A stretch of DNA of 64,000 nt from Gammaproteobacteria bacterium (GTDB lineage Bacteria > Pseudomonadota > Gammaproteobacteria > Chromatiales > Chromatiaceae). Below the pieces are notes generated by a model. That model made no database searches and was not told the DNA's origin. It saw only the letters and a program-made list of their open reading frames with translations. The stretch covers positions 28,482-92,481 of the forward strand of contig JAGRGY010000013.1 in the NCBI GenBank assembly GCA_020445255.1. The letters are read 5' to 3'. Made by a program: the position numbers and the translations under genes. This document shows positions 56,839-64,000 of the stretch, piece by piece; position 1 is the stretch's first letter, and the number at the start of each line of letters is the position of its first letter.

Positions 56839-57809
56839 CGTGCCGCGCCCTCCAGTCGGTGCAGCAATGTGTCCTCGATCAACGACGGCAGACGCAGTGA
56901 CTTCGCCACGTCTGCATTGATCGCCACGGAAAAAACAGTGCCGTAGTCCGGTGGTGACAGCCTGCCGTCACGCCGAAACGAGCGGATGCGCTGCGTGATC
57001 GCAGCCCCGACATCGGGCGGCGATGCGAACACCGCAGCGGCCGCCCCGGCCTTGACCATCGCGCGCGAATAGCCGACGACCGGTATGCCGGCGCTGTACG
57101 TGGTCAGCAGGATCGAATACACGGTGTTGCGGTTGAATACCGCGGGGTCCGGCAATGCCAACAGCACGTCGATGTCGTCCACGAGGTGGCGCAGCGACGG
57201 ACCCACCGCGCCCGAGTCCGCCACGTCCGCGACCTGCAGCACGTAACCCAGATCGTCGGCGACGCGTTCCAGCTCCGCACGCCGGGCACGCGAGACATCA
57301 CCGAGCATCACACCGACGCGCCGTGCATCGGGTACGACCTGGCGGATCAGCTCGAACTGCCGCAGCGACGGCTGGTCGATGTACAACGCGCTGTCACGGT
57401 GCTTGTCCGGTGCGCAGCAATCCGCAAGTTCCTGCCATACGGTCAAGGGCAGGAAGCCGTAGAGCCTCGGCGTGCTTCCGGGGGTGCGTGCGACGATCTC
57501 GCCGGCATCACTGCCGACCGCGACAACCAGATCCGCGGCGGCATCGACCGCCGCGATCTGCCGTGCATCGAGACCGATCGGCGTTACCTGATAGGCGTCG
57601 ACGCAGTCAACATGACAATCCGTACCCAGTGCCTTTGTGATCGATTCCCGGACCGCCGCGACGCGCGGATCGTTCTGATTGCCGACCAGAGCGACCCGCA
57701 TCGGTGGCGAATCGGCCGCGTGCGCAACCGTGCCGTGGCACAAGGCGACGAAGGCGAGCATCGCCAGACCCACCGAGCCACAGGCGCGGACAAGGGCAAG
57801 GAACCTCAT
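56835..57809 (-). CDS. Periplasmic ABC-type substrate-binding protein (PF04392/TrpX-like)
   Basis: 324 residues with a signal peptide cleaved near AHAAD. Two Rossmann-like lobes are visible: VALVGNQNDPRVAAVRESI at the start and VGVMLGDVSRARRAELE, then DVLLALPDPAVFNRNT and GIPVVGYSRAMVKAGAAAA, the pattern of the uncharacterised ABC_sub_bind family. Four cysteines (65, 69, 131, 132) lie in the mature part and could make disulfides. No permease or ATPase genes adjoin. It lies between a TonB receptor gene (39-base gap) and the hybrid kinase (4-base overlap), so it may act as a sensing rather than transport protein. Confidence 0.88.
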   Translation of the reverse strand: MRFLALVRACGSVGLAMLAFVALCHGTVAHAADSPPMRVALVGNQNDPRVAAVRESITKALGTDCHVDCVDAYQVTPIGLDARQIAAVDAAADLVVAVGSDAGEIVARTPGSTPRLYGFLPLTVWQELADCCAPDKHRDSALYIDQPSLRQFELIRQVVPDARRVGVMLGDVSRARRAELERVADDLGYVLQVADVADSGAVGPSLRHLVDDIDVLLALPDPAVFNRNTVYSILLTTYSAGIPVVGYSRAMVKAGAAAAVFASPPDVGAAITQRIRSFRRDGRLSPPDYGTVFSVAINADVAKSLRLPSLIEDTLLHRLEGAAR

Positions 57810-57848
57810 GGGCGACGGCCGCCGCTCAGCCCGGCCGGGCAGACACGA

Positions 57849-59864
57849 TCATCGCAGGCTGACCTTGACCTGCGCATAGATGCGGCGTTCAGCGAGGTTG
57901 CCGTTCACGTCGGAGCCCGTGGTGGGCGTGAACTCCCAATACGGATCATCAAAGATGTTTTGCACGTTGAGCGACAATTCGATGTCGCCGTTTTCTTGTC
58001 TCAGCCGTTTGCTCAGCCGGGCGTCCACCCGGCTCTGTTGATCGACGTGGAACCCCTCGCCAAGCCATTCCATCCGCGACACATAGTTCCAGGTGCCGCT
58101 GACCTGCCAACCATCGCCGAACCGCCGCGAACCCAACAGTGTGAGCGTGTGTTCCGGCACACTCTCCTTCGCCGGTCGCGGATTGCCGCGGCTCGACGGC
58201 GTCGGATTCCCAAATGCGTCGATTCGGAACAGGTAGCCACCCTGAGCCCTGGCGTAGGCATAGGCAAGGTGAATCAGCGAATCCGTGCTCGGGCGCAGCC
58301 GGGCCTGCAGTTCGACCCCGCCGGTGCTGACCGCGCCGGCGTCGTCGAAGCGCAGCGGCGCACCCGGCAGACCTGCATCACGGAACGAATAAAGCACGTG
58401 GTCGACCTCGTGACGGAACAGACGCAGATCGATGTTGCCGTCGACCGACGGCAGTTCGATCATGTAGCCAAGCTCGTAGCTGTTCACATCTTCCGGCTTG
58501 TTGTCCGCCGTCCCCAGCAGTTCGATCGCATCCGGCGAGGCCGGTGTCAGCAGAATGTCCACCTTGAGTTCGCCGTGCTGTTCGAGCACGGTCGGCATGC
58601 GGTAGGCGCGTGCCGCGCTGACGCGCAGCGTCTGATTCGTCATCAACTGCCAGTTCAATGCAACGCGCGGTGACAGGTATTCGCCAAACGCGTCGAATGT
58701 CTCACCCATCAGGCCGGCGTTGACCGCCAGGTCGGGGGTGGCGTGCCATTCCACGTTGGCGAACAGGCGCGCCATGTCACGCTGGATCTCGTCCGCGGTA
58801 TCGAACACCCCTGCACCGCTCGCCTGGTCGCGACGCAGGCCGGCGCCCCAGGAGACGCGCCAACCCTCGGCCGGCGACCAGCGGTGCTGCACCTCGATGT
58901 CGTAGCGGTGGGTGGACAGGCTGTAGTCGATGTTCAGTGGAAAACCGGATCCGGGATCGACGAAGGTCACGTCGTCGGGGCTCTGGAAGGCATTGTGAAA
59001 CGCCTGAACCCGCACATCCTGATCATCCGAGATCGCGTGCTCCCAGATCAGCTGCTGGTAGCTCGACCGGAACAATCGGTTGCGTGGGATGCGGAAGGCC
59101 TCGCTGTGGAAAGGGGTTTCCCTGACACCGGCATTGAAGCTCCAGGTGTCACGCGCCGCGGCATGATAGACGCCGCGGAAATTGAACAACCGCGACGTGC
59201 TGTCGTCGAACTTGTCGGGAAAACCACTGTTGCCGGCATAGCTGGCGGTTACCCCGAAGGCGAACTGATCCGCGCGCCCGGACAAGGCGAGCTCGCCTTC
59301 GCGTGTCTTCGCGCTACCAACCATCCCCCGGAACATCGCGCTGTCAACGGACTCTGGACTGCGCGTGATGATGTTGATGGTGCCGAGGAAGGCATTCGAA
59401 CCGTAGGCGGCAGCGTTCGCGCCGCGTACCACCTCGATGCGCTCGATCTCGTCCAGCGTCAATGGCAGTGCCGACCAGATCACGCCGCTGATACCCGGGT
59501 TGTAGACCGGGCGCCCGTCGACGAGCACCTGCATGCGCCGCGGAAACTGGTCGGCGAAGCCCTGGTAGGTGGTGATGGCGTCGATCCCCTCGGTGTAGGT
59601 GACCTGAAACCCGGGTACCAGGCGTAACAACTCGGCCACGTTCACGGCACTCGAGGCCTCGATCAGTTCGCGGTCGATCACCGTGATCGCGACCGGCACC
59701 TCGTTGATCGGCTGGACCAGGCGCGACGCGCTGAGGACGGTCGGCATCGGGGCAAAAAAATCCGCCTCGGTGAAATCGAAATCGCCGTCACCGGCGTGGG
59801 CATGGGCGGCCGCCACCCCCAGCAGACCGGCCGCGAGGAATGACGTTAGACGGGATCTCGACAT
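57849..59864 (-). CDS. TonB-dependent outer-membrane receptor
   Basis: 671 residues. A signal peptide (about 1-25) is followed by the plug domain (VPVAITVIDRELIEASSA; LVDGRPVYNPG; IERIEVVRGANAAAYGSNAF) and a 22-strand-type barrel (NPRPAKESVPEHTLTLLG, LNVQNIFDDPYWEF). It takes up a ligand such as a siderophore, vitamin B12 or another large compound using TonB energy. The C-terminal residue is Arg rather than the usual aromatic. It is the first gene of a three-gene set with a binding protein and a hybrid kinase. The ligand cannot be told from sequence. Confidence 0.92.
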   Translation of the reverse strand: MSRSRLTSFLAAGLLGVAAAHAHAGDGDFDFTEADFFAPMPTVLSASRLVQPINEVPVAITVIDRELIEASSAVNVAELLRLVPGFQVTYTEGIDAITTYQGFADQFPRRMQVLVDGRPVYNPGISGVIWSALPLTLDEIERIEVVRGANAAAYGSNAFLGTINIITRSPESVDSAMFRGMVGSAKTREGELALSGRADQFAFGVTASYAGNSGFPDKFDDSTSRLFNFRGVYHAAARDTWSFNAGVRETPFHSEAFRIPRNRLFRSSYQQLIWEHAISDDQDVRVQAFHNAFQSPDDVTFVDPGSGFPLNIDYSLSTHRYDIEVQHRWSPAEGWRVSWGAGLRRDQASGAGVFDTADEIQRDMARLFANVEWHATPDLAVNAGLMGETFDAFGEYLSPRVALNWQLMTNQTLRVSAARAYRMPTVLEQHGELKVDILLTPASPDAIELLGTADNKPEDVNSYELGYMIELPSVDGNIDLRLFRHEVDHVLYSFRDAGLPGAPLRFDDAGAVSTGGVELQARLRPSTDSLIHLAYAYARAQGGYLFRIDAFGNPTPSSRGNPRPAKESVPEHTLTLLGSRRFGDGWQVSGTWNYVSRMEWLGEGFHVDQQSRVDARLSKRLRQENGDIELSLNVQNIFDDPYWEFTPTTGSDVNGNLAERRIYAQVKVSLR

Positions 59865-60213
59865 GTCGGGTATTCAGGTCTTGTTGTTACAGGAAGTCAT
59901 TGTTCCGGGGCATTATTCCAGATCTTCGACACCAGGTTCAGTGCGCAGGGTTTGTGACGCCGGTGTGGAACGGGGCGACTGCACGTGGGCGCGGATTCGC
60001 CGCATCGCAGCGACTGCTTCCCCGTACCGACGATGGGGTCGTCGCAGGCGGCGTGAGGCGACGCCCGCGCGTCTCTGTACGATACCGTCCGCACAATGCG
60101 CAGAACCCGGTTCTCGAATGCGGCGGGCCGCGACTCAAGCGTGGCGGCCTTCACAGATTGGCGGCGTAATTGACCTATAGTTCCGGTCACGCAAAGACAC
60201 GAGGTATGGATCC
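59865..60213. other. Divergent control region of receptor and lipoprotein genes
   Basis: 349 bases without a convincing gene. On the minus strand AATAAT with a poor -35 (TGAACC, 17-base spacer) lies about 60 bases before the receptor start. On the plus strand TATAGT, 35 bases before the lipoprotein GTG, is a possible -10 without a good -35. I see no riboswitch (no cobalamin-type box) and no clear Fur site. Confidence 0.35.
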
Positions 60214-61152
60214 GTGCGCAGACTCGCCTACATCGCCTGTTGCACCCTGTTGGCCGTAGCATGCGCGCCGGTGCAGCAAAAACCCGAGGCCCCGACGACC
60301 CGCGCCCCGGAACGTCCGAAGGCGGAATTCGACGGCATCGCGGCGCTGGGACAGACGTCCCCACCCGATCGCGATGCGATTCGCGAGAAGTTTCGCTATG
60401 ACCGCAGTATCCGCACGACCGCGTACCCCGGTCTTCGTTACTACTTCTACGACCCTGAACGCCGGCGTTCAGTGGTCGGGTTCGCGTTCGAGAACACCGG
60501 CTCGCCGAAGGTCAATCCGGTTGGCCTGAAAAAAACCGGGGCACGCCGCGAGTACGCGTTCATGTTCGCCGACCGCGCGCGCGAAAACATCTACCTGGCG
60601 GTGAACGACGACGTAAAACTCTCCGGCCGCTTCAGCCACGACAACATGTTCCGCGAGCTGCATTTCTTTCCACGCCGCCAACTGCCGTCGCTCGCAATCG
60701 ACAATACCGCGCACCAGTATCGCGTGACGCTGCCGACCGGCGAGCCGGTACTGTTCGATCAGGACACCCTCGAACTGGCCGGCGGCGTGTTGCGCGAGGC
60801 CCCGATCGACTTCAACCGCAGCCGCCACCAGCGCCACAACCCGGAGGTGCGCTACCAGGGTCAGTATCTCGCGATCACGGTGGCGCAGCGCGGCGAGGCG
60901 CCGAGGCGGGCCAGGGTGTGGGGTCAAACCAAGTTCGCCGAGGCCTATTATCCGGCCAAATACCGCAAACCCTGCCGGTTGTCACCGGCGCACATCTGGG
61001 ACCAGCGGCCGAAACGCGGTGACACCGACCCGACGCTGCAGATGTTGTTCAAAACCGACGCGCAACTGTTCGCGACCGTGGAGCGCCAGTGTGGGTGGGA
61101 CCTGTCGGCGCTGAAGGGGGATGCGCCGGTGCTGGTCAAGGCCAGCGACTGA
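60214..61152 (+). CDS. Putative lipoprotein of unknown function
   Basis: 312 residues from GTG 60214. The signal peptide ends in a lipobox-like LLAVACAP, so the protein is probably lipid-anchored. The mature part is soluble, basic, and rich in Arg/Tyr (PGLRYYFYDPERRRSVVGF; AYYPAKYRKPCRLSP) with two cysteines near the end. I do not recognise the family. It is divergent from the receptor gene and convergent with the SPOR gene, so it appears to be a single-gene unit. Confidence 0.75.
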   Translation: MRRLAYIACCTLLAVACAPVQQKPEAPTTRAPERPKAEFDGIAALGQTSPPDRDAIREKFRYDRSIRTTAYPGLRYYFYDPERRRSVVGFAFENTGSPKVNPVGLKKTGARREYAFMFADRARENIYLAVNDDVKLSGRFSHDNMFRELHFFPRRQLPSLAIDNTAHQYRVTLPTGEPVLFDQDTLELAGGVLREAPIDFNRSRHQRHNPEVRYQGQYLAITVAQRGEAPRRARVWGQTKFAEAYYPAKYRKPCRLSPAHIWDQRPKRGDTDPTLQMLFKTDAQLFATVERQCGWDLSALKGDAPVLVKASD

Positions 61153-61189
61153 AACCCGGCCGGCCGACTCCGGGCCGACCGAATGGGTC

Positions 61190-61206
61190 GCCGCACGGCG
61201 TGCGGC
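61190..61206. terminator. Hairpin between convergent lipoprotein and SPOR genes
   Basis: GCCGCAC, loop GGC, GTGCGGC: a perfect 7-bp stem directly next to the SPOR gene stop. No T-run, so terminator action is uncertain. Confidence 0.4.
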
Positions 61207-62187
61207 TCAACGGATCAGATGACGCACGTCGGCGATGCGCCGGATCGATGGCCCGCCCACCTGCAGGTCCGACGGAAGTCCCGCAAGTGCCGCCCGCGCG
61301 GCGGCATGGCTGGCAAAGCTTCCATAGATCAGGCTGTACAGGCTTTCGCCGTCGTCCGCGTCGTACAGCACGCCGAACGGTTCGCCGCCCAGCCTGACCG
61401 CAACGCGCTTCAGCTCCGCCTCGCTGCCGCGCCTGGCGAGCTGGATCGTGTAGCGCCCATCCTGACTGTCCCACCATGACGAGGGCGTGAACGAAACACC
61501 CTGCGCATCGGCATGCGGCGACATCGGACGGCCACCGGCTGCACCGTTCGACGTGTCGCGGCCGGTCACCGGCGGTGCCGGGCGATGGCCGTCGATGCGT
61601 TCGGACCAGAGGGTCTGTACGCCGACGGCCAGGCTGGCGGCGCGGTCCGACAACGAACGCAACCCGGTGCCGAGGGTCTGCACGATCCCGTCGGCGCGTG
61701 CATACCCGTTCGCTGCGACATCGCGCACCTGTTGGATCCGTGCCGCGCGCTGCTGTGCCGGCTGCAGAGCGAACCAGCCGCAGGCAACCGCGATCAGCAG
61801 CAGCACCATCAGAGACAGGACCCGAGCGGGGTGACGACGCGCGCCCCTGTGACGTTGCCGGAAGTCTGCCGTCGGCGCACGCATCGGCACCGCAGCCGTC
61901 TCCACACCTTGCCGATCGTCAAGCTGGGGCGTGTCGCGCCGCTGTCGGCTACCCATGATCTTGCGCCGCAGGCGTTCGTTCTCGGCGCGCAGCGCGGCGA
62001 TTTCCTCGGCGTGCGAGGGCGAGCCGGCGTCGTGCGCGGGGTCACCGTCGCGCATCCCGTCCGGGATCGGATCCCCGGGCAGCAATACGCCCGGATCGTT
62101 TCGGGCGAGATCGGCCGCCGCGGTCCCGATTACCCACTTGGAGGGAAACAGGGGGCGTTTTTCGTCGATCGGATTCGGGTGCGACAT
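61207..62187 (-). CDS. SPOR-domain membrane protein
   Basis: 326 residues from ATG 62187; an ATG 12 codons upstream is possible but lies in AT-poor leader sequence. A soluble N-terminus with a short coiled coil (HAEEIAALRAENERLRRKI) precedes one membrane segment (about 120-140 of the protein), then a linker and a C-terminal SPOR domain (DGRYTIQLARRGSEAELKR; SLYSLIYGSFASHAAARAAL). SPOR domains bind peptidoglycan lacking stem peptides, usually at division sites. Type II topology with SPOR outside would fit a cell-envelope role. No closer identity can be given. Confidence 0.85.
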   Translation of the reverse strand: MSHPNPIDEKRPLFPSKWVIGTAAADLARNDPGVLLPGDPIPDGMRDGDPAHDAGSPSHAEEIAALRAENERLRRKIMGSRQRRDTPQLDDRQGVETAAVPMRAPTADFRQRHRGARRHPARVLSLMVLLLIAVACGWFALQPAQQRAARIQQVRDVAANGYARADGIVQTLGTGLRSLSDRAASLAVGVQTLWSERIDGHRPAPPVTGRDTSNGAAGGRPMSPHADAQGVSFTPSSWWDSQDGRYTIQLARRGSEAELKRVAVRLGGEPFGVLYDADDGESLYSLIYGSFASHAAARAALAGLPSDLQVGGPSIRRIADVRHLIR

Positions 62188-62596
62188 CGAAAACTCGGTA
62201 GATTCGGTGACCCGGCGGGCCAACTGCCATCAATTTACATTAGATTACGCTAATACACTAATCAGTACGTTCTTGACTGTGGGGATCGCGACGCGCGACG
62301 CCGATCGGCATATCCTGCAAATTTAACTGGTATTTCAGATGCTTAGAAATCCATTCCCCACGGCCACCGCAATATTCGTCCTTCAGGTGTATCGTCAGTT
62401 TTTCGTCGATCTGCAATTTTCTGTCGAATCCCAGATGCGAAGCGGGCGACTGCCCCGCATTGCGTATCAGTAACTGATGATGTTTTGAGGAAGGTCAAGG
62501 CGCGGCGACGGCCTCTGCACCACACTGAGTCCAACGCCGCACAATCGTTCCCGAGGGTGCTGCGTAGAGATCTCACTCCTCCTGACTATTGAGTTA
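62188..62596. other. Gap between pqiC and SPOR gene; possible plus-strand transcript
   Basis: 409 bases without a convincing protein gene. The first 100 bases are AT-rich with several TAAT-type hexamers and probably hold the SPOR gene promoter. A strong plus-strand terminator follows at 62599-62627 although no plus-strand gene precedes it, so a small RNA from this gap is possible. I found no clear plus-strand promoter by eye. Confidence 0.35.
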
Positions 62597-63220
62597 TTAC
62601 CCGCCGTCCTTCGGCGGGTTTTTCTTTGCGGTGGTGGCCGTCTGATCCACCGCGGCGGCCACATCGTCGGCGAAATCGGCCAACAGTTCGCCCAGGGCCG
62701 CCACGTAGGCCCCGTAGCCCGGCTGCGCGACCGCGCGGCGGTAGGTCGCCCGGCGCACTTCGAGCACGTCCGCCGTTCGGTCGTCGATCAGTGACCAGGC
62801 AAGATCGAGTTCAACGTCACCACCGATGCGTCCGTCGAAGGTGCGGATCTCGAGCGCCAGCCGGTAGTCGGTGCTGGCCACGATGCGGCTGGGATACGGG
62901 TAGATGCGTTCCGTGCCCAGGCGTGCGGCGAGCCGCGCCCCCAGTGCCCGCTGAATCTCCTCGTCGAGCGATCCACCCCAGCGGTTGAACTCATCGACGC
63001 TGAGGCGATTGCCGCCATCACGCGTCACGATCTGCGGCCGATCGAGGTATTGCGGCAGATCGATCGGACCGAGCCCCAATGACAGTTGGCGCTGCGTTGC
63101 CGCAGCGCCGGTCGATGCCGATTCCGTGCCGAGCGTGTAGAAGTGGGCCTGCGGCGTGCTCGCGCAGCCGACCACACACAATGCCAGCATCAACGCTGCC
63201 AGACGTGCAAAGGTTTTCAT
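62597..63220 (-). CDS. pqiC: PqiC-like outer-membrane lipoprotein (ABC-type transport auxiliary)
   Basis: 207 residues. A signal peptide with lipobox CVVGC is followed by HFYTLG, LGPIDLPQYLDRPQIV and DEFNRWGGSLDEEIQRALG, the PqiC (DUF330) pattern. PqiC forms an outer-membrane-anchored ring that meets the PqiB needle, forming a lipid path across the periplasm. Its ATG overlaps the pqiB stop as ATGA. The C-terminal tail is Lys/Pro-rich. Confidence 0.93.
   Translation of the reverse strand: MKTFARLAALMLALCVVGCASTPQAHFYTLGTESASTGAAATQRQLSLGLGPIDLPQYLDRPQIVTRDGGNRLSVDEFNRWGGSLDEEIQRALGARLAARLGTERIYPYPSRIVASTDYRLALEIRTFDGRIGGDVELDLAWSLIDDRTADVLEVRRATYRRAVAQPGYGAYVAALGELLADFADDVAAAVDQTATTAKKNPPKDGG
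62599..62627 (+). terminator. Intrinsic terminator on the plus strand, overlapping the end of pqiC
   Basis: CCCGCCG, loop TCCTT, CGGCGGG followed by TTTTTCTTT: 7-bp GC stem and a T-run in the plus direction. It overlaps the last codons of pqiC (minus strand), where its reverse side has no T-run. It would stop plus-strand transcripts from running antisense through pqiCB. Confidence 0.7.
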
Positions 63221-64000
63221 TCGCCGGGTCCTCCCTTGCCGCGCAGCAGGGCCTCGGGATGCCGCTCGAGGTAATCAGACATGATCCGCAGCGAGCGTGC
63301 CGCGGTACCAAGTTCCTTGAATATGCGCAGTGCCTCGCTCTGCAGCGGCGAATTGGTCGCCAGCACCTTTTCCAGTGCGACCAGCGTTTTGCGCGTCTGT
63401 ACCAGGGTCTGATTGAGCTCGGACGCAGTCTCGCGGTCGATGCGCTCGAGCAGGCTGTTGGTTGCCTCGGTGGTGTCACGCAGCGCCGCAAGCGTCGCCG
63501 CGAGGTCACTGCCCATGCTGTCCAGCGGCAGCCGGACGAGCTTGCCGAGCAGGTCGCTGAGCTGGTCCAGCGCGGTCGGCACGGTGGGCAGGCGCGGTGC
63601 CCCGGCGTCCCACACGATCGAACGCGGCGCGTCGTCGGGATGGAAGTCGAGGTCGACATACAGCGCACCGGTCAGCAGGTTTCCGTTCTTGAGCTGGGCG
63701 CGCAGACCCTGCGCCACCAACTCATCCCACAGCTGCCGGCGGGTCGCGGCATCTTCGCTGCCACCGAGTCGACCCGACTCGATCGCAATCTCGACCGGAA
63801 TCTCGACGCGTCGCTGCTCGGAATCCATACGCAACTTGATGCCGGTGACCTCGCCGATCCGGATGCCGCGGAACTCGACCGGCGCACCGACGACCAGGCC
63901 GCGCACCGATCCAGCGAACAGCAGTTGCCAGTCCTCGCGCTGGGCATATTGCGGCGCCATCGCCGCGTCGCGATCGGCAAACAGGCGAAACTCGGTTTCC
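63217..64000 (-). CDS. pqiB: PqiB-like MCE protein, C-terminal part (runs off the window)
   Basis: 260 C-terminal residues; the N-terminal part lies beyond base 64000. An MCE domain is seen (LLFAGSVRGLVVGAPVEFRGI, EVTGIKL; LKNGNLLTGALYVDLDF), followed by a long helical stretch (LDQLSDLLGKLVRLPLDSMGSDL; LNQTLVQTRKTLVALEKVL) as in the PqiB needle, which stacks MCE rings and then a helical tube. An internal ATG at 63960 is not the real start, since the frame is open with family sequence upstream (FRLFADRDAAM). It overlaps pqiC by 4 bases. Confidence 0.93.
   Translation of the reverse strand, partial: ETEFRLFADRDAAMAPQYAQREDWQLLFAGSVRGLVVGAPVEFRGIRIGEVTGIKLRMDSEQRRVEIPVEIAIESGRLGGSEDAATRRQLWDELVAQGLRAQLKNGNLLTGALYVDLDFHPDDAPRSIVWDAGAPRLPTVPTALDQLSDLLGKLVRLPLDSMGSDLAATLAALRDTTEATNSLLERIDRETASELNQTLVQTRKTLVALEKVLATNSPLQSEALRIFKELGTAARSLRIMSDYLERHPEALLRGKGGPGE

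Noticed and set aside
59865..60213. Cobalamin riboswitch or Fur box before the TonB receptor gene
   Set aside because: No B12-box-like core and no good match to the 19-bp Fur palindrome could be found by eye.

Overview
The window is a stretch of GC-rich chromosomal DNA from a Gram-negative gammaproteobacterium. Evidence for this is a complete division and cell-wall (dcw) cluster in gammaproteobacterial order, lpxC, lpoA, dolP, mpl, spoT with rpoZ and gmk, a full ccm system, and type A RNase P RNA. A type II MurB, a di-haem cytochrome c5-like protein and a DsrC-family protein would fit a respiratory, possibly sulfur-oxidising lineage such as the Chromatiales, but the sequence does not prove this. 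No insertion sequence, prophage, integrase or CRISPR array was seen.

Layout. 1-2.2 kb: 5' part of secA, an M23 peptidase and dciA. 2.2-21 kb: the dcw cluster, all on the minus strand, transcribed mraZ-rsmH-ftsL-ftsI-murE-murF-mraY-murD-ftsW-murG-murC-(49-codon small ORF)-murB-ddl-ftsQ-ftsA-ftsZ and then lpxC. Most neighbours overlap by 1-16 bases, so translation is probably coupled from end to end. A good sigma70-type promoter, an inverted repeat over its -10 box and MraZ-type TGGG repeats lie before mraZ. 21.2-21.6 kb: rnpB with its own promoter. 21.7-27.6 kb: rsmI, then the divergent lpoA-yraN-SIS protein-dolP-FAD oxidase set. 27.6-35 kb: mpl, a membrane protein, rnd, and the yicC-gmk-rpoZ-spoT operon. 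35-38 kb: a Ser/Thr kinase and PP2C phosphatase pair running into rph and rdgB. 38-43.4 kb: DUF2782, LOG-family, beta-hydroxyacid dehydrogenase, rep helicase and a two-haem cytochrome. 43.8-52.2 kb: a Crp/Fnr regulator divergent from ccmABCDEFGHI. 52.3-54 kb: a cysteine-poor DsrC-like protein, tRNA-Arg(CCG) and a DUF4399 protein. 54-60 kb: a TonB-dependent receptor, a periplasmic binding protein and a BarA-like hybrid kinase in one apparent operon. 60.2-64 kb: a lipoprotein, a SPOR protein, pqiC and the C-terminal part of pqiB.

Most of the window is ordinary core genome. The points that stand out are: a small ORF locked between murC and murB by overlaps at both ends with its own ribosome-binding site; a tandem duplication of the C-terminal domain of CcmI; the receptor/binding-protein/kinase cassette, which has no ABC permease or ATPase; a DsrC-like protein without the two functional cysteines; palindromes placed exactly on the lpxC and mraZ promoters; and a strong plus-strand terminator with no plus-strand gene ahead of it.
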